Source: Avena insularis
Lineage: Eukaryota; Streptophyta; Magnoliopsida; Poales; Poaceae
Direction: 5' to 3'
Length of the DNA: 64,000 nt
Assembly (NCBI GenBank): GCA_023614405.1
Contig: JAJUPC010000040.1
Location: 186,001 to 250,000, forward strand
Shown here: positions 32,701-44,912 of the stretch, piece after piece
Position numbering within the stretch: the stretch's first letter is position 1
Layout: each line of letters begins with the position of its first letter
Translations under genes and position numbers: made by a program
The notes under the pieces: generated by a model
Told to the model about the DNA's origin: nothing
Databases searched by the model: none
The model's input: only the letters and a program-made list of their open reading frames with translations

Positions 32701-35700
32701 GCCGAACCATTACCGGAGGATCTAGGCCGTTGGCGAAAAGAGGGATCGATGACGTGCGCTGGTCTTCAACCTCAGGACAAGGGCCACCGCGGTGAAACCC
32801 TAGGGCGCATGGGGAGCTTAGGGTAGCTCACCAGGGTGCTTCTCATGCACCGGAGACGAGCCAGGGTGAAGCGGCGCAAGCCGGCGACCCTGGGGATGGA
32901 CGGCACGGTAGGGTTTGGCGAGAGATGACGGCCTTCCCGCGGGTGCAGTGAGGAGGCGTCGGATGCTCGCCGGCGACACCATCTGGGGCTTCTAAAGATA
33001 GGGAGGTAGGGTTAGATGCAGCAGGTCCAGGGGGTCAGGAATAGCTAACATGCAGAGAGAGGAGAGCAGAGATGAGAGCACCTCGAGCAGATCTTGGCAA
33101 TGGCCAGGAGGTGTAGGTCTTCCTCTTGGGGGAGCATGCAAGGCCAGAGAGGATCTAGGGAGCTCAGGGATGGTAGAGCAGGGTTAGGAGGTGGCCTAGT
33201 GGTGACATGCATGTGTAAGGGAGGAAGGGGGAGGGCACTTCTAGCTTGCTCTAGTTAATGGCCGAAATGGCCATTCTTGTTCTTGTGGCCAGAGGGAAGG
33301 AGGGAGAGGGGGAGCTCTGGAGAGGCTGCTGGGGGCAAATGAGGGCGAGGGGTGTGCTGGGGGTGGCCTGTGCCCTTTTATTTCGAAACCCTATGGGCAA
33401 GGATGAAATGTCAAAAATGGTCATGGGGAGGGAGCTTCCCATTGGTGGCTAGGGGTGGTGCTGGGGGGTGCTGTGGCCAAAGGGGTCATGCCTGGAGCGG
33501 AGAGGGAGTGGGGTGCTGTGGGTGAGTAAAGAAGTGGTTTGGACAAGACATGGCCTTTGTCTCTCCCATGAACAAACATAAAGGACAAGATGTCAAGTGA
33601 TGCTATAGTTAAAGTGCTACAGTGTGGCTCGACCAGAGAGTGTAGTGGGTGTTGTGGTGTAGTACTTGACAAGGTTGGGGATTGTTTAGGTTTGATTTGA
33701 ATTAAATTTGCTTGGTTTGCAAAATGTTGATCAATTTGAGGATTGTGAAGGAAGTTGCAAAAATTGCATTGGGCAAACTGTGGAAATGGTACTAGTAGGT
33801 CAAATAATATCTCCATGATTTAAATGGAAATTTTCCGATGATTATAATCCCATTTAAATGCAGTTCTTCAAAAAGTGCTAAAGTAGATTATGGAAGCAAA
33901 AAATGATATTTTTATATTGGTCAAGCTTGGTTTTTGGAGTGATATGGTCCTAAATACCATAATACACATTGGAGGATTTTATTGGGATTTATTGAGGTGT
34001 AAAGTATTTTTAAGGAATTATTTCTTGTTTCTGCCATTTAAGAAAAAGGGCAAAAAGAAATAATAAAGAATCTCAAAAATATTTATTTTTGAGTTGGGAA
34101 GATGGGATATGAAATATAGGCATCAAATGTGCCTTGAGTTGGCAAGGTGATTTGGAGAAAAACCAACTTGTCTTTGAAGACAAGGATTTTGAGGAATTTG
34201 CAAGAGAAGGAAATGAAATAGTTTAATCCTCCAAATAATTGTGGGAATTATTTGGGATGCTTATATCCAAGTTAGAGGATGTACACTTGATATAGGCATC
34301 AAGGTCAACCTTGGTTTTGAAGAAAAGTGGTGAAAAGGGTGGAGACTAGATACTTGGAGGATCTAGGGTTTTATTAGTCTGATGCCATCTAAACAAGGTT
34401 GGATTAGGGAGCTCAGAGCTCACCTAGATACAAGGGGTACATGGATGGATAGCCCATGTCATATATATGATCATGGAAGCAAGGGTTAGGCTTGGTTGGG
34501 TCTGAGGTGGTCTAGATGAGATGGCAAACTTTGTTGAAAATAAGGCTGCCATAGCAGGTACATCAGGTAGCCTCCAAAATCATGTGGGTTTAAGAATCAC
34601 AAGGCTCCAATGGAAACAAGTTAAGTGGGGATTGATAGGCCATGGTTAGTATATCCTAACCATGCAAAGAGTTGATCAAGGGGAGGTGGCATATAGATGT
34701 GAGCTTCTGCCAAAGTAGGCAAGATGATAAGATTTGCAGAAAAGATTATTATCTTGACTACAAAACCATCAGGGATGAGTGGGAATCAGAATGGTTGAGC
34801 CCAGGGAAAGAGTGGGCCTTGGTAGTACTACTGATGTACTACAAAATGGTTTAGGTACTTTCTCAAGAATGCACATCGGTTGGAAAAGGTAGGGCTCCAA
34901 AAATTGTATCCAGAGAAGAAATCCAGACAGCCATTTTGGCAGATTTGGGGTTTTAGACTAGAGTGCAAGGGTAGATGATTTTGAGAGGATACTAGGTTCC
35001 AATCTCATGATCAAGGAGATGAGGTTGAGGTATTAACTAAGTAGATGGGATCCAAGTTTAGATGGGGTCTCCACTACGTTGGAAACCATCCAGAGGGATT
35101 ATCCTTGGATTGATCTGAGCATGAGATGAGAGGGTCACTTGAGTGGTTTAGGATAGATCCAAACTTAGATGCTTAGCTTGAGAGTGATGATCACAAGAAA
35201 GGATTTGGTTCCTAAGAGATGAGCTACTAGATTAGCTCAGTCTAGTTCCTAGGCAAACAAAGCAAGCAACAGATCAAGACAATCATCAGACAGCAGATCG
35301 AGGCAATTCATCTTAATCCTTATGCTCTACTACTAGGGTTACCATCAAGCCTAGATTGGGGCAAGGATGGGTATGTTGAAAAAGGGGTTGTGCTTCGGAG
35401 GAGGGTAAGGACCATCTTGGTATCTCTACCAAGATTGAGATGAAAAGGTTTTTAATAAAGGTTTTGGGAAAACCTAGGGATAAGAGTAGATGAAGGTTCT
35501 GTCTTGAAAACATAAGGAGATAATATATAGGTCTTCATATTTTTTAATAGGAACTAATAAAGTATTTGGTTGTGTCAAAGTCATCTTGGCTCAGGTTTTG
35601 AATGCCAGAACATTTGAGAATATGAAAGATGAGCCTGGACCTCTCTTTTGTAAAATAGTTTTTATAAACTAGTGTTGAGATGAGGAGTACGCAACCAATA

Positions 35701-35823
35701 TACACAAATAGTTGCTTGAGCTTAAGCAAGCATGTAATCACACAATGCAAGAAAAAGTTTTTGTTCCCCCTGATTTTTGCCTTTTGGACAATTAATCAGG
35801 GTTGCTAAAATTGGGATGTTACA
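29747..35823 (-). mobile_element. solo LTR, 6077 bp, long-LTR gypsy-type family
   Basis: Starts TGTGGCACCCCGG, ends TTGGGATGTTACA, and is flanked by the perfect 5-bp duplication CAAAG (29742-29746 and 35824-35828). No internal domain, PBS or second LTR was found inside, so it is best read as a solo LTR. The terminal motifs match those of the chromovirus LTR at 44913, so the same minus-strand orientation is inferred. A GC-rich block lies at about 32570-33480; the rest is AT-rich. Short frames inside have no domain. The copia RT reads through when it is removed. Confidence 0.88.
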
Positions 35824-35828
35824 CAAAG

Positions 35829-37140
35829 GGTTTTCGACAAATGAAATTGTCTACAATGAGACTTTCTCCCCTATAGAAATGTTGAAATCTGTCCAGATTT
35901 TACTAGCAATAGATGCATACTATGATTATGAGATATGGTAGATGGTTGTGAATACCGCCTTCCTCAATGGACACATTGATGAAGAGTTGTATATGATGCA
36001 ACCAGAGGGGTTTGTCAATCCTAAGGATGCTGGAAAGGTATGTAAGCTTGAACGATCCATTTATGGAATAAATCAAGCATCTAGGAGTTAGAACAAGCGA
36101 TTTGATCAAGTGATCAAGAGTTTTGGATTTGTCCATAGTAATCAAGAAGGTTGTGTTTACAAGAAAGTGAGTGGGAGCTCGGTGGCATTCCTGGTAGTAT
36201 ATGTAGATGACATATTACTAATTGGGAATGATTTGGGATTATTAGGAAGCGTAAAGGAATATCTGAGTAGTCAGTTTTCCATGAAGGATCCAGGTGAAGC
36301 AGCCTACATATGGGGTATCAAGATCTATAGAGATAGATCAAGACACCTGATAGCATTAAGTTAGAGTACTTACATATATAAAATTTTGAAGAAGTTCAAA
36401 ATGGAATATGCCAAAAGGGATTTTGTGCGTTTTGTGAAAGGTGTGTCATTGAGTAAGACTCAATTTCTAGCAACAGCTGATGATAGAGAGAGGATGGTTA
36501 ATGTCACCTATGCCTTAGCCATAGGTTATATCATGTATGCTATGCTATGTACTTGACCTGATGTGGCCTTGGATCTTAGTTGGACATGTCGTTTCCAAAG
36601 TGATCCGGGAATGGAACATTGGACAACCGTGAAGAATATCCTGAAGTATCTGAAAATAACTAAGGATATGTTCCTAGTATTTGGAGGTGGTGATGAAGCT
36701 CTAAACGTAACTGGTTACATGGATGCGAGCTGGAACACAGACTCCAATGACTTGAAGTCTTAGACAGGATATGTTTTCCTGGTGAATGGTGGCACGGTAA
36801 CCTGGAGAAGCGTGAAGGAACTAGTGGTGGAACCATCTTCAATGGAGTCGGAATACATTGAAGTTAACTCTTCAGCAAATGAAGTTGTTTGTCTACGGAA
36901 TTTTGTCATCAAACTGGGAGTTGTTCCTAATGCGGATGACCCTATGACCATCTTCTGCAATAACACATGTGCCATTGCAAACGCATTGGAACCGAGGACT
37001 CATTCCATAGTCAAGCACATCTAGCTGAGATTCCACGCCATTAGGCAAAAATGTTGAGAATGGCAAAGTCAAGATCTGGAAAGTGCATACGGATCTGAAT
37101 GTTGCAGATCTGTTAACCAAAAGTCTTCCATAAGCCAAGC
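35829..37140 (+). pseudogene. copia reverse transcriptase and RNase H (BARE/Angela-like), broken
   Basis: Continues the pol interrupted at 29741. RT motifs: NTAFLNGHIDEELYM, a SIYGINQAS box, and YVDDILLIGND at about 36200. RNase H: TGYMDASWNTDSND (first Asp), SSMESEYIEVNSS (Glu), FCNNTCAIA (where Asp is expected in FCDN, so a catalytic residue is lost), then HSIVKHI. Stops occur at about 35938, 36090, 36361, 36556, 36762 and 37022. It ends upstream of a purine-rich tract and the 3' LTR. Confidence 0.9.
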
Positions 37141-37224
37141 ATGAGCAACACCAGGATAGTATTGGTGTTAGGTCATTTCCTATTGTAAAGCAAGATTAAT
37201 TTGTACTCTAGTGGAAGTGGGAGA

Positions 37225-38708
37225 CCAAAGGAGATATGCCCTAGAGGGAAATGATAAACCATTTTATTTGATGTATCTCTTGTATGTTCATAGTACATTA
37301 CTTACCATGCTATAACTGTATTAATACAAAATGTTGATACACGTGTGGTATGTAAACAACCAGGTCTCTAGTTATCTCTACCAAACTAGCTCGTTAGTCT
37401 AGTGATGATCTTATGGTTTCTAGATCATGGTGATAGTGGAGATTGACATTGAGGTCACATTATTGGAGAATAATGTGATAGCTAAACACCCAAAGTTAAA
37501 TCACAATGAGATCTAGTTACTTGACGTTCCTCATTAATGATAACATAGAAACATCGTGGCCTATATCCTTCGATTGTGAGATAATGCATAATCACTGTTT
37601 TGGAAGGAGACTTTGATGATATCAAGTATCAATCTGTAAAAGGGTGATCATAAAGGTATCGTTGGGTTTCCCGAAGAAATAGGTTGAGGAGTTTTTCTCA
37701 AGACCAGGATTTGCCAATCCAAGTAACGGATAGATACACGTGGCCAACTCGATGACGTTGCATTAACGAAGCTTGCAAGCGTATAACTAGGTCATGGAAT
37801 GTAGCAACATGAGAATGAGTAAGCGAGCTCATCGGAAACGAGATCAAACACAAGTATGGAGATGTTTGAGATAAAATCTCGGATGACCTAGATATCGTAT
37901 GGAAAAGGGAATAGGAATAAATAGGTAAGGTTCAAGCAATGAGATTCGTGAATGCACGGGTGGTCATTATGGGCATCCAGGTCCCGATGATGATCATTTA
38001 TGCAAGAGGGGTCTTGGTGTTGTCCAAAGCATCTCTAAGCCAAAGGGTCCACACTTAAGGGTGGGTACACGTTAGGATCAAACTGACACCACATGAGAAA
38101 TAAGAGAGAGAAACCAGAAAGGTTCTGGGTAACATCTGATGTTGATCGGAGGGGTACGAAAGGAGTTCCTTCGTATTAAATATGATAGTATATGTGTTTT
38201 ATATTAATTGGTTGAATTAATATTAAAACATATTTTATTATTTATATTTATGGGCAACTATTTCTTATTGGGCCACTCCCGGGTGGAAGGGCCCATAGGC
38301 ATAGGCACCACGGGAGAAAGGGGACAGGGGGCCCGGCCGAAACCCTAGGGTTTCCCACCCACGGGGTAGGGCTTAGGGCCAGCGGCGTCTACCCCCTAGA
38401 GTTTGTGGCCTGGGTGTGGGGGGGGTCCATCACCCCTTGGCCCTAGGGTTTGCCCCTCCCCTCCCTCCTATAAATAGAGGAGCCCCCTCCCATCTATTTG
38501 CACAACAAGTTATTTCCTCTCTCGCTCTATTACTTAGAGCTCTCTCCACCTATATTGGATCTATCTCTCTGGGATTAGATCTCCACCTCCGCACTACCAT
38601 CATGCACAGGATGGTCCGGCTACCATTTTCTTCCATTGCTCTATTGAATCAAAGTCCGGGAGACGGTCCTACACCGAACGTGTGTAGAGCTTCAAGGCGC
38701 AACACTTG
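37225..38708 (+). repeat. 3' LTR of the BARE/Angela-like element, right end cut
   Basis: Follows the purine tract GTGGAAGTGGGAGA. The first bases are altered: GGAGATATGCCC is intact but the expected leading TGTT is not. A TATA box (CTATAAATAGAGG) lies at about 38468. Cut at 38708 by the next insertion; ACTTG (38704-38708) would be the left target duplication. Confidence 0.8.
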
Positions 38709-40487
38709 TGTTGGAGATATTCAGAAGAGGCAATAATAAAAATGCTTATTATTATATATTTGTGTTTATGATGAATGTTTGCATAACATGCTATAATTGT
38801 ATTAACCGAAAACATTAATACTTGTGTGTTTTGTAAACATAAAAGAGTCCCTAGTAAGCCTCTTGTTAAACTAGCTTTTTGATTAATATATGATTATGGT
38901 TTCCTGATCATGGACATTGGATGTTATTAATAACAAGATCATGTCATTAGGAGAATGATGTGATGGACACACTCCTATAGTTAGCATAGCATAAGATCAA
39001 GTCATTTAGAGTTTGTTTTCTACAAGCTTTCAAATACATAGTAACCAAATCATTCGACCATGAGATCATGTTAATCACCATCACCAGATGGATACTTTGA
39101 TGACATCCAACACCAGTTCTGTAATTGGGTGGTTATAAAGGTGGCATTAGGTATTCTGAAAGTATGTCTCGAAGCACATGGATCAAGGGTGGGATTTTTC
39201 CATCCATATGATAGATAGATATACTCTTGGCCCTCTCGGTGGAATGTCATCCAATTGGCTTGCAAGCATGTGACTAGGTCACAAGGGATGTCATATCATG
39301 GAACGAGTAAAGAGTACTTACCGGTAACGAGGTTGAACTAGGTATAGAGATACCGATGATCAAACCTCGGTTATGTAAAGTATCGCGCGACAAAGGGAAT
39401 CGATGTCGTATGTAAATGGTTCATTCTATCACGAAGTCATCGTATAAATATGTGGTAGCCATATGGATTTCCAGATCCCTCTATTGGTTATTGATCGGAG
39501 AGGTATCTTGATCATGTCTGCATAGTTCACGAATCGTAGGGACACACACTTAATGATTTGATGATGTTTGAGTAGATATGGAATGTGACTTGGAGATCGA
39601 ATGTTGTTCGGAGTCTCATATTAGATCCAGGACATCGCAAGGAGATCTGGAATGGTCCGGAGAATAAGATTCATATAAGGAAAGTCAATTTACGGGGTTT
39701 GGAAATGTTTTCGGTGTTTTGACCGGAAGCTTCTAGAATGTTCTAGAAGGTCCACCACCCCGGGAGGAGCACTTGGGATGTGCCATGCCCTAAGGGGCTG
39801 GCCGCATCATGCCCTAGGGAAACTCGGCAAAGGACTAGGAGGAAAGGGTCAAACCCTAGTTTGAAAAGTCAAATCCTAGTTTGAGAAGTCAAATCCTAGT
39901 TTGTGAAGGAAAGGAAAACTTCAAAGGCAAGTTTACAACTCCCCTTCTCCTAACCGAGTTGGGGAGGGACTCTCCCCTTCCTATACAAGTTGGGGAGAAA
40001 CTCGGCTAGGGCAGGGAGGCCTTGGCCGCCGGCCCCTCTCCCATATAAGGAGGGGTGGGGTTCCCCCCTTGGCACCTACAGCCGCACCCCTCTCTCCTCC
40101 ACCGCACTACTCCGGCTTAGGAGAAGCCCTGCAGAAATCTCTCCTCCCCCCACCACCGCCACAATGTCGTGTTGTTGGGATTCCGAGGAGAACTACAACC
40201 TCCGCTGCCCTGCTGGAACAAGGGAGAGGAAGGTCTTCATCGACTATCGTATGTGTGACCAACTACAGAAGCGCTACCGAACATGGTGCCAGAAGGTTCG
40301 TCTACGCGATCTTGAGATCGACAAGTGATGGACTACATCAACCATGAGATCCAAATATCGTTAAACGCTTTGTATCTTCAAGGGTTAGTTCTCTACATTC
40401 TCGTTGCACCGATATCATAGATTAGATCTTGGTTTTGTGTGTTCCCACAATATAATTTTTTTTGTTTTACATGTTGTGAACCCTATA
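38709..40487 (+). repeat. 5' LTR of the second BARE/Angela-like element
   Basis: About 1.78 kb, from TGTTGGAGATATTC to the PBS. A TATA-like CATATAAGG lies at about 40042, and the region after it is GC-rich. Frames at 39990-40347 fall around the expected transcription start and are not genes of this family. Confidence 0.85.
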
Positions 40488-40488
40488 G

Positions 40489-40500
40489 TGGTATTAGAGC
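40489..40500 (+). promoter_or_regulatory. primer-binding site (initiator tRNA-Met type)
   Basis: TGGTATTAGAGC, one base different from TGGTATCAGAGC, immediately after the LTR. Confidence 0.85.
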
Positions 40501-41658
40501 CGACTCTATGCGTAGATCTGTTGCACGAGTAGAACACAATGATTTTGTGGGCGTTGATGCTTTTGTTGTCTCTTGCTTTTTGTGTACTTTGCATCTTGCG
40601 GGGTGGTGGGATGAAGTGGCCCGGGATAACCTTACATGTCATCGTACATGAGACTTGATCCACGCTCAACGTGCAACTTGCATTGCACAAGTGGCTTTGC
40701 GAGTGTCTGTCTCTCCCACCATAGTGAAGATTCAGTTTACAACGGGCACTTGACAATACTTGTATCAACGTTGTGGTTCATGTTCGTAGGTAAGAACGGT
40801 TCTTATTCGAAAGCCCAAGCCATGTAAAACATGCAAAAAAAATTAGAGGCGTCTAACTTGTTTTTGCAGGGCATGTGTTGTGATGTGATATGGACATGAT
40901 GTGATTGTGATTATATTTGATGTATGCAATGATCCTTATTGTAAGTTGGCAACCGGCAGGAGCCTTGTGGTTGTCTTTAAATTTCGTTAAGACATACGTG
41001 TCTATTCATCAAGTAGTTGTAATAGTTGCTGTTGGTGGAGGAAGACCATGAAGCGGCGCCATTCACCTTGACACCATGCCGGTGATGATGGAGGTAATGT
41101 TCGTTCTTTGGATATGAAGATCAAAGGCACAAGAAGAAAGGCCATATCATATCACATATTATGAATTGCATGTGATGTTGATCCTTTTATGCATCTTGTA
41201 TTGCTTAGATCGCGATGGTAGCATTATAAGATGATCCCTCTCACTAAATAGCAAGTAATAAAGTGTTCGTCCTTAGTAGGCACCATTTCTAAGACTCGTC
41301 GTTTCGAAGCACCACATGGTGATCGGGTGTGATAGATTCTACGTGTGCATACAACGGGTGCAAGCCAGATTTGCACATGCGGATACTAAGGTTAACCTTC
41401 ACGAGCCTATCACGTACAGACATGGTCTCGGAACACAGAATACCAAAAGGTAAAGCATGAGTCATATGATTGATATGATGAACATGTTTATTGTTCGCCT
41501 TTGAAGCTACATCATCTCTCGTGATGGCCATACTTGATGTAGTGGATTTGGTTCATTTGATCACTAAAACAATGTGAGGGATGTTGTTTTGAGTGGGAGT
41601 TCACCTAGTTAATTTAAGAATTAATTATTCTAAACTCTTTGTAAATATGTTGTACATC
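40501..41658 (+). other. 5' leader of the second BARE/Angela-like element
   Basis: Non-coding stretch between PBS and gag. I see no gene. Parts resemble the leader at 26063-27049 (for example GTGTCTGTCTCTC and TGGTTCATTTGATCACTAAAA-type phrases), as expected for related elements. Confidence 0.6.
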
Positions 41659-44491
41659 ATGGCGGCTCCTACCATCAATTTTAATGCATTCCTAGAGAAA
41701 TAGAAGTTGAAAAACAATGGAAGCAACTTCGCGGACTGGTTCCGCAACTTGAGGATTATCCTCAATGCTGGTCAGTTGACCTATGTGCTGGATGAACCGC
41801 TGGGTGACCCGCCTGCAGATGATGCTATCGATGAGGTGCAAAACGTTTACCTCACTCGGAAGAACCAATACTCCACAGTTCAGTGTGCCATCTTGTATGG
41901 TTTGGAATCGGAGCTTCAGAAGAGCTTTGAGAACCACGGCCCTCATGATATTGTCAATAAGCTCAAAATGATATTTGAGACTCACGCGGCCGTGGAAAGC
42001 TATGAAGCCTACAAGAATTTCTTTAACTGCAAGATGGAAGAGGGCAACTTCGTTAGCGAGCATGTGCTTAAAATGTCTAGGCACGCGAATAAACTCGTAG
42101 ATTTGGGAATAACGATTCCTAATGCAGCACATGGATAAGTTGTTGCCTGAATTATTCTCTATGTTGAAGTCTGCGGAAGTAGAGATCAAGAAGGAGCACC
42201 AAGTGTTTATGGTCAATAAGACCACCAAATTTCATGAAGCAAGGCAAGCCTAAGAAGAACAATAACTTCAAGAAGGGTGGCAAGAAAGCTTCCGCGCCCA
42301 CTAAGAAGCCCAAGGATGGTTCTAAGCCTGATACTGAGTGCTTTTATTGCAAGAGCAAAGGTCACTGGAACGGTATATCTAAAGAATGGCAATATCAAGA
42401 AGAAAGGTATATTCGATATACATGTTATTGATGTGTATCTTACTAGTAGTCGTAGTAGTTCCTGGTTATTTGATACTGGTTCGGTTGCTCATATTTGTAA
42501 ATCGAAATAGGTGTTGAAGAATAAGCAAAGCCTAGAAAGAGACGAGGTGACGATTCACGATGGAAATGGCACCAAGGTTGATGTGATTGCTGTCAGCACG
42601 CTACCTCTTCATCTACCATCGGGATTAGTTTTAAGTCTAAATAATTTTTATTTGGTGCATGCGTTAAGCATGAACATTATATATGGATCTTGTTTATTGC
42701 GAGACGGTTATTCGTTTAACTCTGAGAATAATGGTTGTTCAATTTATATGAGTAATATCTTTTATGGTCATGCGCTTGAGATGGATGGTATATTATTACT
42801 GAATCTTGATAGTAGTGATACACATGTTCATAATATAAATGATAAACAAATGAAATTGAATAATAATTCCACATACATGTGGCACTGCCGTCTTGGTCAC
42901 ATTGGAGTGAAGCGCATGAAGAAACTCCATTCCGATGGACTTCTTGAATCACTTGATTTTGAATCACTTGATTTTCAATCACTTGAAAGATGAGAAGCAT
43001 GTCTGATTGGAAAAATGACTAAGACACCATTCTCTGGAGTAATGGAGCGAGCTATGGACTTGTTGGAGATCATACATACAGATGTGTGCAGTCCAATGAG
43101 CGTGGCATTGTGCGGTGGATATCGTTTTGTTGTTACTTTCACGGATGACTTGAGTAGATATGGGTATATCTAGTTTATGAAACGTAAGTCCGAAAATTTC
43201 GAGAAGTTTAAGGAATTCCAAAGTGAAGTAGAAAATCAACGTAACAAGAAGATTAAGTTTCTGCGGTCTGATCGTGGAGGTGAGTATCTAAGTTGTGAGT
43301 TTGGCATGAATTTGAAGAAATGCGGAATACTTTCACAATTGACACTGCCGGGAACACCACAACGTAATGGTGTGTCCGAACGTCGTAATCGAACTCTCTT
43401 AGATATGGTTCATTCTATGATGTCTCTTACAGATTTATTGTTACCATTTTGGGGTTATGCATTAGAAACAGCCGCATTCATTTTAAATAGGGCACCATCG
43501 AAATCCGTTGAAACACACCGTATGAATTGTGATTTGGTAAGAAACCTAAGTTGTCGTTCCTTGAAATTTGGTGTTGCAAATCTTATGTAAAGAAGTTACA
43601 ACCCAACAAGCTTGAACCCAAAGCGGAGAAATGCGTCTTCATAGGATACCCTAAAGAAACAATTGGGTATACCTTATATCATAGATCTGAAGGCAAAATT
43701 TTCATTGCTAAGAATGGATCCTTTCTTGAGAAGGAGTTTCTCTCGAAAGAAGTGACTGGAAGGAAAGTAGAACTCGACGAGGTTGTTGAACGTTCTCTCG
43801 GATTTGAGATTATCACAACACCAGAAGATGTTCCTATGCCGCCTGCACCAATAAGAGAGGAAGCTAATGATAATGATCACGGAACATCAAATGAAGTTAC
43901 TATGGAACCTCGCAGGTCGACGAGGGTTCATACCACTCCAGATTGGTATGGTCTTGTTATGAATGTCATGTTGGTGGACAACACTGACGACCCTACGACC
44001 TATGAGGAAGAAATGATGAACCCATATTCCAACAAATGGCAAGAAGCCATGAAATCCGAGATTTGATCCATGTACGAAAAACAAAGTGTGGACTTTGGTT
44101 GACTTACCGGATGGCCGCAAGGCTATCAAGAACAAATGGATTTTTAAGAATAAAACATATGATGAAGGTAATATAACCGTCTATAAAGCTCGACTTGTCA
44201 TGAAAGGGTTCTGAAAAATTCAAGGGGTTGACTACGATGATACTTGCTCACCAGTAGAAAAGCTAAAGTCTGTGAGGATTTTGTTATCAATCGTTGCATA
44301 TTATGATTATGAGATATGGCAGATGGATGTAAAAATGACGTTCCTCAATGGTGACATTGAAGAAGAGTTATATATGGTACAACCCAAAGGTTTTGTCGAT
44401 CCTAAAGATGCTAACAAGGTATGCAAACTTCAACGGTCCATTTATGGATTGAAGCAAGCATCTGGAATCAATGTTTTGATAAGGTGATAAT
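41659..44491 (+). pseudogene. copia gag-pol (BARE/Angela-like), truncated in the RT
   Basis: Gag starts at ATG 41659 and meets a TAG at 41701, then stays open to 42138 (NNGSNFADWFRNLRIILNAG). Part of the gag middle is missing. The zinc knuckle at about 42340 (CFYCKSKGHW) lacks its last Cys. The protease keeps LFDTGSVAHIC (42470). The pre-integrase (YMWHCRLGHIGVKRMKK) and integrase core (IHTDVCSPMS, LRSDRGGEYLS, NGVSERRNRTLLD) follow with three stops, and there is a frameshift near 43560. The linker runs to 44066. RT begins with DVKMTFLNGDIEEELYM and SIYGLKQAS and is cut at 44491 by the next element. Confidence 0.9.
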
Positions 44492-44912
44492 TGTAGAGGT
44501 CCCAACCTTTAATAAGGTAGAGATCATTGTGTTTACAATGCTAGTCCCTGGATCAATAGCTATCATCCATAGTTAAGATGTAATATCAAGAAACAAAGGT
44601 CATAATACAACTTTATAACCAGAAATAAAATAATTCATTACATCTTACATAGCTCATTTGGCTATCTCATTACAAAGCAGCAGAAATAACTATAGCATGG
44701 AGTCCTTCATCTACAAAGTGCCATAGGAAATCATGTTGGTTGTAGACTTGTAATCCTAATCAACACACTTCACTAACATCAAACAAACCTGTAACATAAT
44801 AAGTTACAGCCACAAGGGTCAATACATTTGAATTGTATTGGCAAGTGATACTATAGTAATATAGTGGAGTCTATCATCTATATGCATTTAGCTAAGTGGA
44901 GCTTAGGCTTGC
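44492..44912 (-). repeat. left LTR, first segment (split by the chromovirus)
   Basis: 421 bp, nearly identical to 8972-9300 of the solo LTR apart from small indels. It is cut after CTTGC, the target duplication of the inserted chromovirus. Confidence 0.9.
44908..44912. repeat. target site duplication CTTGC, left copy
   Basis: Identical to 58824-58828 on the other side of the chromovirus; 5 bp is the usual length for Ty3/gypsy insertion. Confidence 0.92.

Larger units (their letters stand above)
25466..38708 (+). mobile_element. BARE/Angela-like Ty1/copia retrotransposon, interrupted and degraded
   Basis: Partial 5' LTR (25466-26049), PBS, leader, gag-pol (27050-29741 and 35829-37140) and 3' LTR (37225-38708), all plus strand. 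The LTR segments match each other from AAGGGCCCATAGGCATAGG onward and share a TATAAATAGAGG box. Pol is split by a solo LTR. The start of the 5' LTR lies left of the Sirevirus insertion or is lost. The 3' LTR is cut at 38708 by the next copia element. Confidence 0.88.
38709..44491 (+). mobile_element. second BARE/Angela-like Ty1/copia retrotransposon, 5' part
   Basis: Intact-looking 5' LTR start (TGTTGGAGATATTC) at 38709, PBS, leader and gag-pol up to the RT, where the long-LTR element at 44492 interrupts it. The remainder and 3' LTR lie beyond the window. It is inserted in the 3' LTR of the preceding copia element and is a relative of it. Confidence 0.9.

Noticed and set aside
39990..40347. 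Two frames (112 and 92 aa) near the TATA box of the second BARE-like LTR
   Set aside because: They lie at the expected transcription start inside an LTR. No domain, and no equivalent frame in the related LTR at 38480-38708.
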